DNA of 64,000 bases from CAYZQH01 sp050300015 (GCA_050300015.1 JBNKWZ010000001.1:1-64000); one strand, 5' to 3'. Positions 18,411 to 27,667 are shown, numbered from the stretch's first letter. The notes: generated by a model not told the origin, from the letters alone. Translations and numbers: made by a program.

Positions 18411-19097
18411 CTATTTGCGCTCGCTTCTTTTTCTTTGACTTAGATTGAAGGAAATGATGACGCGCTCACCGTCGCGTCCTTCTAATTCGGACTCATTGAG
18501 TGCTACGCTGTGATAGAGCCAACTGGGAAATATAATCATCGTGCCTTCGGTAGGGGGAAAAGATACCTTGGTCCAGCATTGTTTTGGACGCTTTTTATTG
18601 GGTATAAATTTGGGTTGACGCATAATAACGTTGGTGCGAGGGTCAACAAACTCAATTTCACCCGATTTTTCAGGTGCATGAATATAGTACACACCACTCC
18701 AGTCACACCCTGGATGTACATGCGCCCGATTGACGCTGCCTGGTGGATTAACAATCGACCACATGGTGCCAACTTGCAGTTTATGAGCATGGTGGTATTG
18801 CAGTCTTTGACTGATTAATTCACACGCATCGTTAATATGGTCGAGTAGTGGCAGATACTCTGTTTTCTTATGAAGATTATTTTTGCTGTGCCAGCCGCCC
18901 AGTTTGCTAAAATTGGAGCGTTGAATGCCCTTTGCATCGTGTTCCTTTTCTTTGTAGATACACTCCAACAGTTCCTCATTCAATACTTGCGCGCATGGTA
19001 TATGAAATTTGAATAGTAATGTTGGAAAATACGTTAGTGCGTTCATGTCTTCCTTGGCCAGTTTTGTTTTAGTGAGTTGGCTTTGATGAATGTTCAT
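18411..19097 (-). CDS. 2-oxoglutarate/Fe(II)-dependent oxygenase of the secretion cluster
   Basis: A 228-residue product from ATG 19097 (GGAG eight bases upstream). It matches the TIGR02466-type putative 2OG-Fe(II) oxygenases: IVNPPGSVNRAHVHPG, then WSGVYYI, EFVDPR, FPSWLYHSV and a C-terminal RVIISFNL. Likely iron ligands are within His126/His128 and His196, and Arg212 is the probable 2-oxoglutarate contact. Members of the fold hydroxylate free or peptide-bound amino acids. In this operon the obvious substrate is the Asp/Asn/Glu-rich repeat protein, whose Asp/Asn side chains are classic targets of beta-hydroxylases. That pairing is inference from neighbourhood. Confidence 0.75.
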   Translation of the reverse strand: MNIHQSQLTKTKLAKEDMNALTYFPTLLFKFHIPCAQVLNEELLECIYKEKEHDAKGIQRSNFSKLGGWHSKNNLHKKTEYLPLLDHINDACELISQRLQYHHAHKLQVGTMWSIVNPPGSVNRAHVHPGCDWSGVYYIHAPEKSGEIEFVDPRTNVIMRQPKFIPNKKRPKQCWTKVSFPPTEGTMIIFPSWLYHSVALNESELEGRDGERVIISFNLSQRKRSERK

Positions 19098-19127
19098 TTT
19101 GATCTCCATTGTCATTAAGGTAGGCGA

Positions 19128-19916
19128 TTATTTTTGGGTAAACTGCGCTGGTGTTAACTTAGGGAGTTGTGCTTCTTGCTGTAAAAATCGTTCAATATAG
19201 TCGTCGCACAGTAGAATTTTGCGTTGCCGTCGATTCCAACTGGCGCCTTTTGTACAGTGGTCGAAATGGATGGTTATTTCGTTTGGCCAGTTAAAGCGGC
19301 GCATTTGTTGCGCGACTCTCTCGATAACGCCTGATTGCTGCATCAGACTTTTGTAAGGACCGTCTCCATAGATAATTGAAACCTGATTGGATTTGGTTTG
19401 GGTAGATGGTTGTAGTGGGGCGAGTGTACGTTTCCAGCTTTCGATTTGTTGTGGTGTTGTATCCGAGCAATCCGCCAGATCGCGTTCAGAAAAATTTGCC
19501 CACTGAACGACGCTTTGCCATTCGGTGGGGTCTGCACCTTGTAGCAAGCAGAGGACACGGTAAGCGCGACGTTTATCTAATTCATGTTCCCCTTTTAGGT
19601 CATATTGCTGGGGGTTCACTTCTGCATCCTCGATCATCCAAGACTGGGCGCGAGCCGTAATAATTTCTGCAGCGTTGTCTCTTAAATTCTGAGTGATAAA
19701 GTTTGTTGCAAAACTATCGGCCATATTTTCTTCGTTACCGAGTACCGGAATGCTAAATTCATGAATCAAGGCGTGCCCCATTTCATGCAGTAAAACATGG
19801 GTTGTTACATTCTGCACAAAATGACTGAGTAATATTGGTGTCGACGCATTGTGTTTATTTGCAAAGGCAAAGCTCGTCCATACCATGGACCATAAGACAA
19901 TTAAAGTTCGATACAT
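19128..19916 (-). CDS. Exported DUF4344-like putative metallopeptidase
   Basis: The protein is 262 residues from ATG 19916, chosen because AAAGGAGGCAT lies just upstream; longer reading to 19994 lacks a ribosome site. A signal peptide (residues 1-19, ending SFAFA) predicts periplasmic location. HEMGH at residues 44-48, then IPVLGNEEN and MADSFAT, form the conserved zinc-site pattern of DUF4344 putative metallopeptidases. The rest is helical with four or more cysteines. It lies between the acidic repeat gene and the oxygenase gene. A plausible job is processing or degrading the exported acidic protein, but no substrate is known for the family. Confidence 0.7.
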   Translation of the reverse strand: MYRTLIVLWSMVWTSFAFANKHNASTPILLSHFVQNVTTHVLLHEMGHALIHEFSIPVLGNEENMADSFATNFITQNLRDNAAEIITARAQSWMIEDAEVNPQQYDLKGEHELDKRRAYRVLCLLQGADPTEWQSVVQWANFSERDLADCSDTTPQQIESWKRTLAPLQPSTQTKSNQVSIIYGDGPYKSLMQQSGVIERVAQQMRRFNWPNEITIHFDHCTKGASWNRRQRKILLCDDYIERFLQQEAQLPKLTPAQFTQK

Positions 19917-20004
19917 TTGCAGATGCCTCCTTTGAAAGCGTTGGGTGTAAAGCACCTCCGGTATGACCCGGAGGTGTGACCAATGACTGATCAATTGAGA
20001 TAGA

Positions 20005-20916
20005 TTATCCGTCTACTTCATCTCCTTCGTTATCCTCATCATTTTCGTCGCCTTCATTACCTTCGTTGTCTTCATCGCCTTCATCATTTTCATTATCCTC
20101 ATTGTTTTCGTCGCCTTCATTGGCCTCGTTCCCTTCATCGCCTTCATCGTTTTCATTGCCTTCGTCGTTCTCGTTACCTTCATCTCCTTCGTCTAGTTCA
20201 TTTCCCTCATTTCCTTCATCATTCTCATCCCCTTCATTGCCCTCATTGCCTTCGTTATTTTCATCGCCTTCATCGCCTTCATTGCCTTCGTTACCTTCGT
20301 CATTCTCATTTCCTTCATCGCCTTCGGAGTCCTCATTGCCTTCATCTCCTTCATCTCCTTCATCACCCTCGTTACCTTCATTGTCTTCGTCCCCTTCGTT
20401 ACCTTCATCTTCGAAGTTGAATAGGCCTTCATTGCCCTCATCATCTTCGTTACCTTCATTACCTTCATCGCCTTCGTTATCTTCGTCGTTTTCGTTCCCT
20501 TCGTTTCCTTCATCGTTTTCGTTGTTTTCGTCTCCTTCGTCGTTTTCATTCCCTTCGTCGTTTTCGTTTCCTTCGTCGCCTTCTACGCCTTCATTCCCTT
20601 CATTGTTTTCATCGCCTTCATCACCTTCATCGTTTTCGTTGCCTTCATTGTTTTCGTTGCCTTCATCACCTTCATTGCTTTCATTGCCTTCATCGCCTTC
20701 GTCATGTTCATCACCTTCGTTGCCCTCGTCGTCCTCGTTGCCTTCGTTATCTTCGTTGCCTTCATCAAATTCGTTGTCTTCATTGTCTTCGTCATCTTCA
20801 TTGCCTTCATCGCCTTCATCTTCAACAAAGCTCAATGAGGAGTAAAGATCAACATACAATCCCTCTAAAATCTCTTCAGACACTTCGCTATTTAAGTATT
20901 CCACTAAAGTTTTCAT
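20005..20916 (-). CDS. Hyper-acidic triad-repeat protein, putative modified/secreted substrate
   Basis: 303 residues. Residues 1-32 form a leader-like non-repetitive start (MKTLVEYLNSEVSEEILE..., ending LSFVE). Then come 44 three-residue units, a five-residue spacer LFNFE, another 44 units, and a final DG (32+132+5+132+2 = 303). The middle residue is Glu in all 88 units. The first is Asp or Asn except for one Val and one Ser; the third is mostly Gly, Asn or Asp. The spacer LFNFE mirrors LSFVE at the leader end, so each block begins after a hydrophobic-Glu step. Codons for D, N, E and G vary freely, so the pattern is kept at protein level. There are no RTX motifs and no Cys. It is the first gene of the operon (AAAGGTAATG upstream). 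I know no named family; secreted adhesin, metal binder or RiPP-like precursor are options. Confidence 0.85.
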   Translation of the reverse strand: MKTLVEYLNSEVSEEILEGLYVDLYSSLSFVEDEGDEGNEDDEDNEDNEFDEGNEDNEGNEDDEGNEGDEHDEGDEGNESNEGDEGNENNEGNENDEGDEGDENNEGNEGVEGDEGNENDEGNENDEGDENNENDEGNEGNENDEDNEGDEGNEGNEDDEGNEGLFNFEDEGNEGDEDNEGNEGDEGDEGDEGNEDSEGDEGNENDEGNEGNEGDEGDENNEGNEGNEGDENDEGNEGNELDEGDEGNENDEGNENDEGDEGNEANEGDENNEDNENDEGDEDNEGNEGDENDEDNEGDEVDG

Positions 20917-21394
20917 AACATTACCTTTTGATTAATTGATTTAATTGGCTCGCTAGAGCACATAGTGAGTCAGCACATGCCAACCGGCTTTAAATTCTCG
21001 GAACATTTTCCGAGCGGTTATTTAGCCCAGGAATTTGGAAGGGGCGTCAAAATCACGAATTGATAAATTCGAGACGAGTGCTTCCAAACTGCTCACAGTG
21101 AACAGCAAGCTAATAAATATGAAATTAGTTGAATGCTATAAATAATAAATACTGGTCAAATTGGACTCCCTGCCGGCCTGTGCCAGTGTGCTGAGGTACC
21201 GATATAATCGAACAATAAATGCTGAAAAATCCAAAGCTTATTCTGATTAATGCAGTACATTGTTTATGTTTCCATCTAAACAATCTGGTGGAAATCATAA
21301 CCGAGTAATAATCTCTTGGGGGAAAAAATATTGGGTAATATTCACGTTTTATACGAGAATTAAATTATGTTAATCGCGGCGGCTGTAAAAGGAA
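20917..21394. other. AT-rich upstream region of the secretion operon
   Basis: About 480 bases without an open gene. It must contain the operon promoter on the minus strand, but I cannot single out -35/-10 boxes. The composition is clearly more AT-rich than in the core regions. Confidence 0.5.
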
Positions 21395-22080
21395 AAGTTC
21401 GACACGTTGACAAGTTAACATTTAATTAGCCCGGAACAATAGTGATTCACCACGTCCTTGTGGCCACCCTTCGGGCAGCGGAGCTGTGCAAATTTGCACC
21501 CGGAAAATTTGTGGTGTGTATGCTTTTTGTTTTGCTTTTGACCTTAATCCTCTCGTCACCAAGCTGAACGGAGGTGGGGTTTTAAGGGGCAATCGCGCAA
21601 GGATGGGCGATTCACTCGACACATCCTTGTGTCTCGCCTTTCAGGCTGCCTTTGGCGGTGCAAACATTCAATCCTGAATGTTTGTGAGGCGTGGACGCCC
21701 TGGGCAAAACTGAAGGAAAGCAGTTTTGCACGACCGTCAGGTCGCCCTTGGGTGAGGTACATGGAAGTACCGAATGATTGGCAATCACCTCGACCCTTAA
21801 AATTTCGCCGGGAGTGAAGGTGCCCACAAAGTGGGCTTGGTGCAGGGTGCCCTTGACGTAATGGGAGTTACTAATGCCGACGGGCGCATGGATGCGCATG
21901 AATCGGCCAGATTGGTAAGGAGTTTGGGCAATCAAACTCCTTACCTCGCCATCAACGCGAAATGATATTTTAATGTCTGCAAATTTTAGTAAGCGCCAAT
22001 GAGTAGATCTAACTAAAAAACTTAACCCTCAAGCAAAAATCCCTCGCCCCAAGAATTGCCCCGGCGCAACCGCCCCCAAC
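21395..22080 (+). repeat. Dispersed hairpin repeat R7, long copy
   Basis: It starts with GACACGTTGACAAGTTAACA. Hairpins with unrelated stems are at 21618-21633 (loop TCCT), 21661-21684 (10-bp stem, loop ATCC), 21704-21729 (loop AAGGAAAG), 21756-21771 (loop ATGGAA) and 21884-21897 (GCGCATGGATGCGC). It closes with AAGGAGTTT / AAACTCCTT and, at 22048-22080, GCCCCAAGAATTGCCCCGG as after R6. It lies between the secretion operon and the response regulator gene. Confidence 0.8.
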
Positions 22081-22086
22081 CTCCTA

Positions 22087-22746
22087 TCAATCAATAATCC
22101 CCTTCTCCCTGGCTATGGCCACCGCCCGATTCCTATCCCGTGCATTCAATTTCTCTAAAATCTGACTGATGTAGTTCTTCACAGTGCCTTCGGCGAGTTC
22201 TAGTTTAAAGGCGATTTCTCGGTTGTTGTGGTGTTGGGCGATGAGTTTTAGGATTTGTTCTTCGCGAACGTTAAGCAGGGTATTGGGCTTGGCTGCTTGG
22301 CTGTCGGATAGGGCTCGGTAGCTGTTTAGCAATAGCTCGGTGGACTGGGTGTCGAGTACAGGTTTGCCCTGGTGGGCTTTGCGGATGTTTTGCGCGAGGG
22401 CCTCACCCGACACGGCTTTAAGTAGAAAGCCCTGGGCGCCTGCAAGTAGTGCGCTGCGTAGGTAGTCTTCTTGGCCAAAGGTAGTGAGAATTAAAATACG
22501 GGCACTTGGGTCAAGGGACCGAATTTTTTGGGTGGCCTGAATGCCGTTTGTACCCGGCATTTCGATATCCATTAATATCAAATCGGGTTTAAGCTCGCTG
22601 TAACGTATAACGGCTTGTTGTCCGTCACTGGCTTCACCCACAAGTTCAATGCCTTGTTCAAGCTCCAGCAGCATTTTGATGCCATCACGCATCAGTTGCT
22701 GGTCGTCTACCAGTAGCACAGTAATGGGTTTGGTGGTGTCAGGCAC
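22087..22746 (-). CDS. NarL/LiaR-type response regulator
   Basis: 219 residues: an N-terminal receiver domain (phospho-acceptor Asp in LILMDIEMPGTNG, switch Thr in ILILTTF, Lys in FLLKAV) and a C-terminal LuxR-type helix-turn-helix (LLNVREEQILKLIAQHHNNREIA, GTVKNYISQILEKL). It overlaps the histidine kinase gene by eight bases and is the third gene of a CPBP protease-kinase-regulator operon. By analogy with LiaRS/DesKR-like pairs it probably answers envelope or membrane signals, but the targets are not visible here. Confidence 0.92.
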   Translation of the reverse strand: MPDTTKPITVLLVDDQQLMRDGIKMLLELEQGIELVGEASDGQQAVIRYSELKPDLILMDIEMPGTNGIQATQKIRSLDPSARILILTTFGQEDYLRSALLAGAQGFLLKAVSGEALAQNIRKAHQGKPVLDTQSTELLLNSYRALSDSQAAKPNTLLNVREEQILKLIAQHHNNREIAFKLELAEGTVKNYISQILEKLNARDRNRAVAIAREKGIID

Positions 22747-23917
22747 GGTAATCTCCGATGTGTATTATTGGAATCTCAACGCACAATTTGGTGCTTTGCC
22801 CTTTACGGGAGAAGGTGATGGAGCCGTTAAGCTCGGCTACGCGGCTTTCGATAGATTTGATGGAGGGTAGGGGTTTACTTTCATCGTCTTTCAGCCGCCG
22901 GCCATTGTCACTCACTTGCAGTGTGATGGTGGAAAGTTCAGCGTTCCCAGTGAGAATAATTGTGGCTTCCGTGGCGTTTGCATGACGACTGATATTGGTT
23001 AAGGCCTCTTGCACGATACGAAATAAGTGTTGTTTACATTGCGCGCTTAGAAGTGCCTCATCAGCGTCGAATGTTAACGTGGTTTTTATTGCGGTAAGGC
23101 GCTGAAAATTTTCCACCAGTTCGGGCAGTGCTTGCGCTAAAGGTACGTTCTCGGCCTGGCCTTCATCCATAAGGCGCACCAGCTTGCGTGTTTCATCCAG
23201 GCCCGTAATGAGAAGTTGACGTGCGGTGGTTAAGATTCTTTGCGCTCTATTAGGGTCCCGTGCCAAAAACTTTTCAGCGGCCTCTAGCTGCACGATGGAG
23301 ATGGTGAGCGTATGCCCTAAGGTGTCGTGTAGCTCTCTCGATAGCTGCTGGCGGGCCTCCGCTTTGTTTTGTTGCTCGCGGTCAAGGGTAAAATCGGACA
23401 GTTGTCGGTTTTTTATCTCTAGCTTACTCAGCAGTATTCGGGTTTGCTGCCGCCCGGTTTCGGCTTCACTTCGAAGAAAGGCAAAGCCGCTTAAAAATAG
23501 GGTAAGCAGACTGTTGACGGAGGCATCCTGTATATCTGTGGGTGTGGTCGAGGTGATCAGTTCACTGGCAAAAACGGCGGCGACACAGGCGCACACCCAA
23601 CCGATGGCGCGGCGCTTGGGCAACGTTTCGATAGCCAGAAGGCTGACCACCACATACAGCATGGCCATGTGTGAAGGCACCCAAAATGTCATTGCTGTGG
23701 TGAGCAGCAATAGGGCCGCCAATACCCCCTGCTGCCATTGTTGAATGCGTTGGGTGGCCAGCAGCACCGTAAAGCCTATAAAGACGAGCAGTACCACGAG
23801 CATCCACCATTGGCCAGTGGCGCGAAGACCTTGTATAAAAAAATAACAGCCCCCAAGTAGAAAACCGGCCAGTGTCAGCATTGCCCAGCGGGATAGAGGC
23901 GGGATGGCACTTGTCAT
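22739..23917 (-). CDS. LiaS/NarX-like sensor histidine kinase
   Basis: 392 residues with an N-terminal membrane part of about five to six helices (residues about 10-150), a short coiled coil, a HisKA_3 dimerisation box with the phospho-acceptor His (SRELHDTLGHTL) and a degenerate HATPase_c domain (EALTNISRHANA N box; SDNGRR where DxGxG is usual; the glycine-rich G2 loop is replaced by SIKSIESRV). It phosphorylates the response regulator with which it overlaps. A membrane-embedded sensor without a large periplasmic loop suggests sensing in or at the membrane. Confidence 0.9.
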   Translation of the reverse strand: MTSAIPPLSRWAMLTLAGFLLGGCYFFIQGLRATGQWWMLVVLLVFIGFTVLLATQRIQQWQQGVLAALLLLTTAMTFWVPSHMAMLYVVVSLLAIETLPKRRAIGWVCACVAAVFASELITSTTPTDIQDASVNSLLTLFLSGFAFLRSEAETGRQQTRILLSKLEIKNRQLSDFTLDREQQNKAEARQQLSRELHDTLGHTLTISIVQLEAAEKFLARDPNRAQRILTTARQLLITGLDETRKLVRLMDEGQAENVPLAQALPELVENFQRLTAIKTTLTFDADEALLSAQCKQHLFRIVQEALTNISRHANATEATIILTGNAELSTITLQVSDNGRRLKDDESKPLPSIKSIESRVAELNGSITFSRKGQSTKLCVEIPIIHIGDYRA

Positions 23918-23924
23918 GGTGTTA

Positions 23925-24668
23925 TCACCAGTATTTTTTGTTGAGTATTAAAGGTAATGCCAATAGCCATATTAGACCGGTGTAGATGATAAAAGCCGTG
24001 CTGTCGCCCGTGACTTCCGGCAAAAATGGCAAGGCGTTAAAGGCCATATTGGAGGAAATGTGAGCCAAGATCACCAGGTAGATATTTTGGGTCCAGCGGT
24101 AGAGAAATGCCATCAATAGGCTAGCCGGAAGCAGCATTAAGCCAAACATCCAAAAAGGCATTTGTTCAGGTGTGCCCATACCAATCAGATAGCCCGGGTA
24201 ATGCCAAAACAACCACACCAGTGCCACCACCAAAGCCGAGACCATAAAGCTACTGCTATGAGCAAGTTTAGCAAAGGCATAGCGCCGCCAACCGTACTCT
24301 TCACCCGTCATCAAAATCAGTAAAATAGGTAGCTTGCCGAGAAATACGCCAAAATTGGGTAACACCCATTCCCCTCGGTCCAACCCAATGCTGAGCATCA
24401 TCAATACAAAGGGTAGCAACAAGGCACTGGCAAGGGCTACGGGGTTCCAGTTAAACCCCTTTGGGTGCCCGAAAAACGCCTTAACCCCACGCCAGCCTCC
24501 TTGATAAGCACTAAAGCCTATGGCCAACAACATAGGGCTAATAACCCCTAACAACACAAGCGGCATAACGCCTAACCGTAACCCCGCCTGCGTCGCCAAA
24601 GCAATCGCCACCAGCGTGGCGGCCAAATAAATAAACGTTAACTTCTGTTCTTGAAACAACCTAATCAT
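23925..24668 (-). CDS. CPBP-family intramembrane glutamic endopeptidase (CAAX-like)
   Basis: A 247-residue polytopic protein (about seven to eight helices). The CPBP/Rce1 motifs are seen: EEYGWRRYAF (motif 1, Glu pair plus Arg), WLFWHYPGYL (motif 2, FxxxH) and LAHISSNMAFN (motif 3, His and Asn). These groups form the active site of intramembrane proteases that act on membrane proteins or prenylated/peptide substrates. It is the first gene of the operon with the kinase and regulator (7-base gap), so it may take part in the same envelope signalling. A 5' fragment of a duplicate of this gene lies at 27668-27853. Confidence 0.85.
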   Translation of the reverse strand: MIRLFQEQKLTFIYLAATLVAIALATQAGLRLGVMPLVLLGVISPMLLAIGFSAYQGGWRGVKAFFGHPKGFNWNPVALASALLLPFVLMMLSIGLDRGEWVLPNFGVFLGKLPILLILMTGEEYGWRRYAFAKLAHSSSFMVSALVVALVWLFWHYPGYLIGMGTPEQMPFWMFGLMLLPASLLMAFLYRWTQNIYLVILAHISSNMAFNALPFLPEVTGDSTAFIIYTGLIWLLALPLILNKKYW

Positions 24669-24865
24669 CTGCCTTCACCGGTTTGGAAATGGGATGGCCA
24701 GCCTAACCAAGCCCAAGTCACAAACATAAGTGCCGAGAGTCATATGACTTCAGGGGGGGGGTAATTTTTACAAAGTACCCCAAAAAGTCATGCCCTACAG
24801 TTGTTCGACTCTGTCCTCTGAAATGGCATTTTCATAGGCATGAGCTTCAGAGTTTAAAAAACAAT

Positions 24866-25210
24866 ATTTCGCCTTGAAGGCGAGGTAAGGCGTTTGCTTG
24901 CCCAAACGCCTTACCAATCTGGCCGATTTATGCGCATCCATGCGCCCATCGGCATTAGTAATTCCCTTTAAGTCAAAGGCACCCTGCACCCGAGTCGCAA
25001 AGAGGCTACCCTCATTCATTGTGTGATTTGGCAGGTCGCGGTGAAGGTCAATCATTCGGTACTTCCATGTATCTCACCCAAGGGCGACTACACCGTGCAA
25101 ACTGCTTTCCTGCAGTTTTGTCCAGGACGTCCACCGCTCAGCCGCGCGTCTATGCGCGTCTGCCCTACCAAATCCCACTTCCATTCGACCTGGTGACGGG
25201 ACGTTGAAGG
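24866..25210 (-). repeat. Dispersed hairpin repeat R8
   Basis: Minus-oriented copy. In element orientation it has the AGGAAA-loop hairpin (25099-25118), GCGCATGGATGCGC (about 24931-24944) and the closing hairpin AAGGCGTTT / AAACGCCTT, a compensated variant of the AAGGAGTTT / AAACTCCTT stem found in other copies. Confidence 0.8.
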
Positions 25211-25304
25211 TCAAAAGCTGAGAAACCAAAAGACCTCGGAGTGATCGTGAATTTAATCTTTTTATTTATGTTGTTATCTCGGGGTTCTTGCACTTCGCAA
25301 TCCC

Positions 25305-25595
25305 GTCATCTCGCCGAGCGGAGCGTGATTTTTTTGGGTGGCGCACAGGATGTGCGCGGTAGGTGTGCATGTATAGGGCGTACCTTCACGCCGACCTGAA
25401 AGGCGAAGTAAAGGGATTTACTTCGTAAAGGTACCTCGCCCTAAAGGCGAAACCTTGTTTTAAAGTGTTCAGTCGTGCAATTCAAAATAATTCACCCATT
25501 TGAAGGGTGCGCGAGAATCGGCTGGATTGATAAGGAATTGAGGTAAGTAAACTCCTTGACTTGCCCTCAAGGCGAAAAATTTCTTTTAATTTTTT
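25305..25595 (+). repeat. Dispersed hairpin repeat R9
   Basis: Plus-oriented copy starting with CCCGTCATCTCGCCGAGCGG. The hairpin at 25341-25357 is GCGCACAGGATGTGCGC, whose ACAGGATGT core equals the in-vitro CsrA consensus core. It has a GAAGTAAA / TTTACTTC hairpin in place of the usual one and a degenerate right end. Confidence 0.8.
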
Positions 25596-25680
25596 TCGTC
25601 GAAATGACCTTTAGTTTGATGCCATCAAACTAAACGCCCTAAGGCACAAACCAAGCACCTTATGGCCATCAACCAGACCA

Positions 25681-25712
25681 AAAAAAACCGCGGCATGACA
25701 GCCGCGGTTTTT
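25681..25712 (-). terminator. Rho-independent terminator of the esterase gene
   Basis: AAAACCGCGGC and GCCGCGGTTTT form an 11-bp stem with loop ATGACA and flanking A and T runs, about 20 bases past the esterase stop. It can work in both directions. Confidence 0.85.
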
Positions 25713-25732
25713 AAGTACAGAAGAGTACTGGC

Positions 25733-27337
25733 TTAGAACTGCATGAAGAAGTTCCAAGATTCCGACGGAATCCAAGTGTTTAAGCCGTCATTGCCGCCGC
25801 CGCCATCGTGTGGCGCCGGGTCGTGGCCGCCATCAAAGGTACAGACCTTAACTGGATAATTCTCCTTACACCCCTGATAGTCATAGCAAATATGTCGAGA
25901 TGGACTGGACTGGTTCCAGGTAGGAATGTTGGCTGCTGTACAGCCGTTATCTTGAGCGCGTTGCTCGGCAGCAAATTTCGCACCAACACCGTTCCTCTCC
26001 CATGGCGTTGTGCCATCGCTCATCCCGGTGGTGCTCATCCATGCAATGGGGTCGCGAGGAAGTGGATTTGGCAGCCAAATATTAAAGTTGGCCGGGGCTA
26101 TACCAACGGCGGCACGAATTTGCTGTTGGTGGTTGGTTGACAGTGAGTAGGTAATCATACCGCCAAAGCTAAAGCCTGTGGCAAACACCCGCGATTCATC
26201 AATACAAAGGCTGCTCGTGACTTTTTGCAGAATGTCATTAAATAAGAAACGATTGTCTTTTTCTTGCCATATTTGACCATCCGATTGAGGTGCAACAAAG
26301 ATAGCCGACTCACCCGCCAACCTTGCTTGGCGGTGCAGGCCATAATAGGCCCAGTTATTGACGCTTTGGTTGGCCATAAAGTGGTCGCCGGTGGCTACAG
26401 CGTTATCGGTACTGCCAATCCAGTGCGAGGTGTAAAACAATCGATAGGGTTTGTTGTTATCGTAATCTGTTGGGATATCGATAATATACTCGCGGTTTTG
26501 GTTGTTACTTTGGATGTAGAGCTGGGTTGAGGTTGGTAAGCCGCCATTAACGGACTGGCCGCCTGCAAGCAATGCCGATTTCCCGTCGGTACCACAGCCT
26601 GAGCTCAATACGGGTGGGTTACCTAATGGGTAGTCACCGGGAACACCGTCCTCAATCGTGTCTATGGGGCCATCATAGGGGCCGATGTGTATCCAATCGA
26701 GGTCTACGTCGGAATTTGAACCCATTGCCACGCGGATTTTTTGAACCCCTTCTGTTAAATGGATTGTGCCAGCCGACACGGTTTTAAACTCGCCCCAGTT
26801 GCGTATCCGCGGGACATCGAATGTGTTGATCAGCACCTGGTCACATTGCACCAACTGTAGTGTTCGACCTGAAGACACCGCGCCTGCGCGAATGGTTACA
26901 TCAAAATCACCTTCTTCGGCCACGTAAACGGTATATTCCAGCCATTCGCCGACAGTCATCCAGCCTATAGCGTAGCCACCCGTAATTTCTTTGATATCCA
27001 CGTCCGTATTGGAGCGGTAGGCTCCGCCTTCGTTGTCAGTGGTGGTGTCTGAATAGCCTTCAGGATCAAAATCTTCGGCTTCAATTTTGCCCGGCAACGT
27101 TATAGCCTTGCCTTCATAGCCGTTGCTCGCATTACTTGGGCAGGTAGCGTGAACCGAGCCGCTTGATGAAGATGAGCTGGATGAAGACGAGTTGGATGAG
27201 GATGAGCTTGATGAGGACGAGCTTGATGAGGATGAGCTGGAGCTTGATGTATTATCGCCACCGCAGCCACCGATGGTCAGCACTGCTGATAAACAAGCGC
27301 TAGCTATAGCCCACTTTGCTGTGAATACCCTATTCAT
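25733..27337 (-). CDS. Secreted CBM6-CE1 esterase (feruloyl/acetylxylan type), lipoprotein
   Basis: The 534-residue protein has a signal peptide with lipobox (IGGC, Cys25), a poly-Ser linker at about 30-60, a family 6 carbohydrate-binding module (about 75-215, with KIEAEDFD and VDLDWIHIGP) and a C-terminal CE1/PHB-depolymerase-like esterase (about 245-534). The nucleophile elbow is GFSFGG, the likely Asp lies in STTGMSDGTTPW and the His in FDGGHDPAP. Such enzymes strip ferulate or acetate from xylan at the cell surface. The domain set matches plant-wall degraders of the Cellvibrio/Saccharophagus group. It is monocistronic with its own terminator; ester specificity is not readable. Confidence 0.88.
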   Translation of the reverse strand: MNRVFTAKWAIASACLSAVLTIGGCGGDNTSSSSSSSSSSSSSSSSSSNSSSSSSSSSSGSVHATCPSNASNGYEGKAITLPGKIEAEDFDPEGYSDTTTDNEGGAYRSNTDVDIKEITGGYAIGWMTVGEWLEYTVYVAEEGDFDVTIRAGAVSSGRTLQLVQCDQVLINTFDVPRIRNWGEFKTVSAGTIHLTEGVQKIRVAMGSNSDVDLDWIHIGPYDGPIDTIEDGVPGDYPLGNPPVLSSGCGTDGKSALLAGGQSVNGGLPTSTQLYIQSNNQNREYIIDIPTDYDNNKPYRLFYTSHWIGSTDNAVATGDHFMANQSVNNWAYYGLHRQARLAGESAIFVAPQSDGQIWQEKDNRFLFNDILQKVTSSLCIDESRVFATGFSFGGMITYSLSTNHQQQIRAAVGIAPANFNIWLPNPLPRDPIAWMSTTGMSDGTTPWERNGVGAKFAAEQRAQDNGCTAANIPTWNQSSPSRHICYDYQGCKENYPVKVCTFDGGHDPAPHDGGGGNDGLNTWIPSESWNFFMQF

Positions 27338-27667
27338 TCTTTCACTCTCTCTTATTGTTGATGACTTCCTCCAAAAGCTGCCCGTTACAAAGCACTGCGA
27401 CGCTCGAATGCAAGAAAATCGTTCTGTAGATAATCAATTAAGAATTCAGGGAGAAGCATACTTGGGTAAGGGGGTAAAAAATGTGCTACTGATCATGCAA
27501 TATGATAAAAGTTGCAAATATTTTGTCTTCGGTAGTGAAGTCAGGGCTTCAATGCTTGGCTTGGCAGGCATCCTGCCCAATGCTGATCATCATCAATGCA
27601 GGGAGTCGCAACAGCTTACTTGCAGCGGCCCGGGGCTCCACTCAACCCCGTCGGGAGCCCCGTCATT

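Noticed and set aside
20066..20845. Long plus-strand frame rich in Ser/Pro opposite the acidic repeat gene, and Met/Lys/Thr-rich frames on the minus strand
   Set aside because: The 9-base repeat of the acidic gene keeps all other frames open as well. The minus-strand D/N-E-G frame has the leader, ribosome site and operon position; the others do not.
20005..20916. RTX-type calcium-binding repeats in the secretion substrate
   Set aside because: The RTX nonapeptide GGxGxDxUx is absent. The period is three residues with Glu in the centre, so this is not a known RTX protein.
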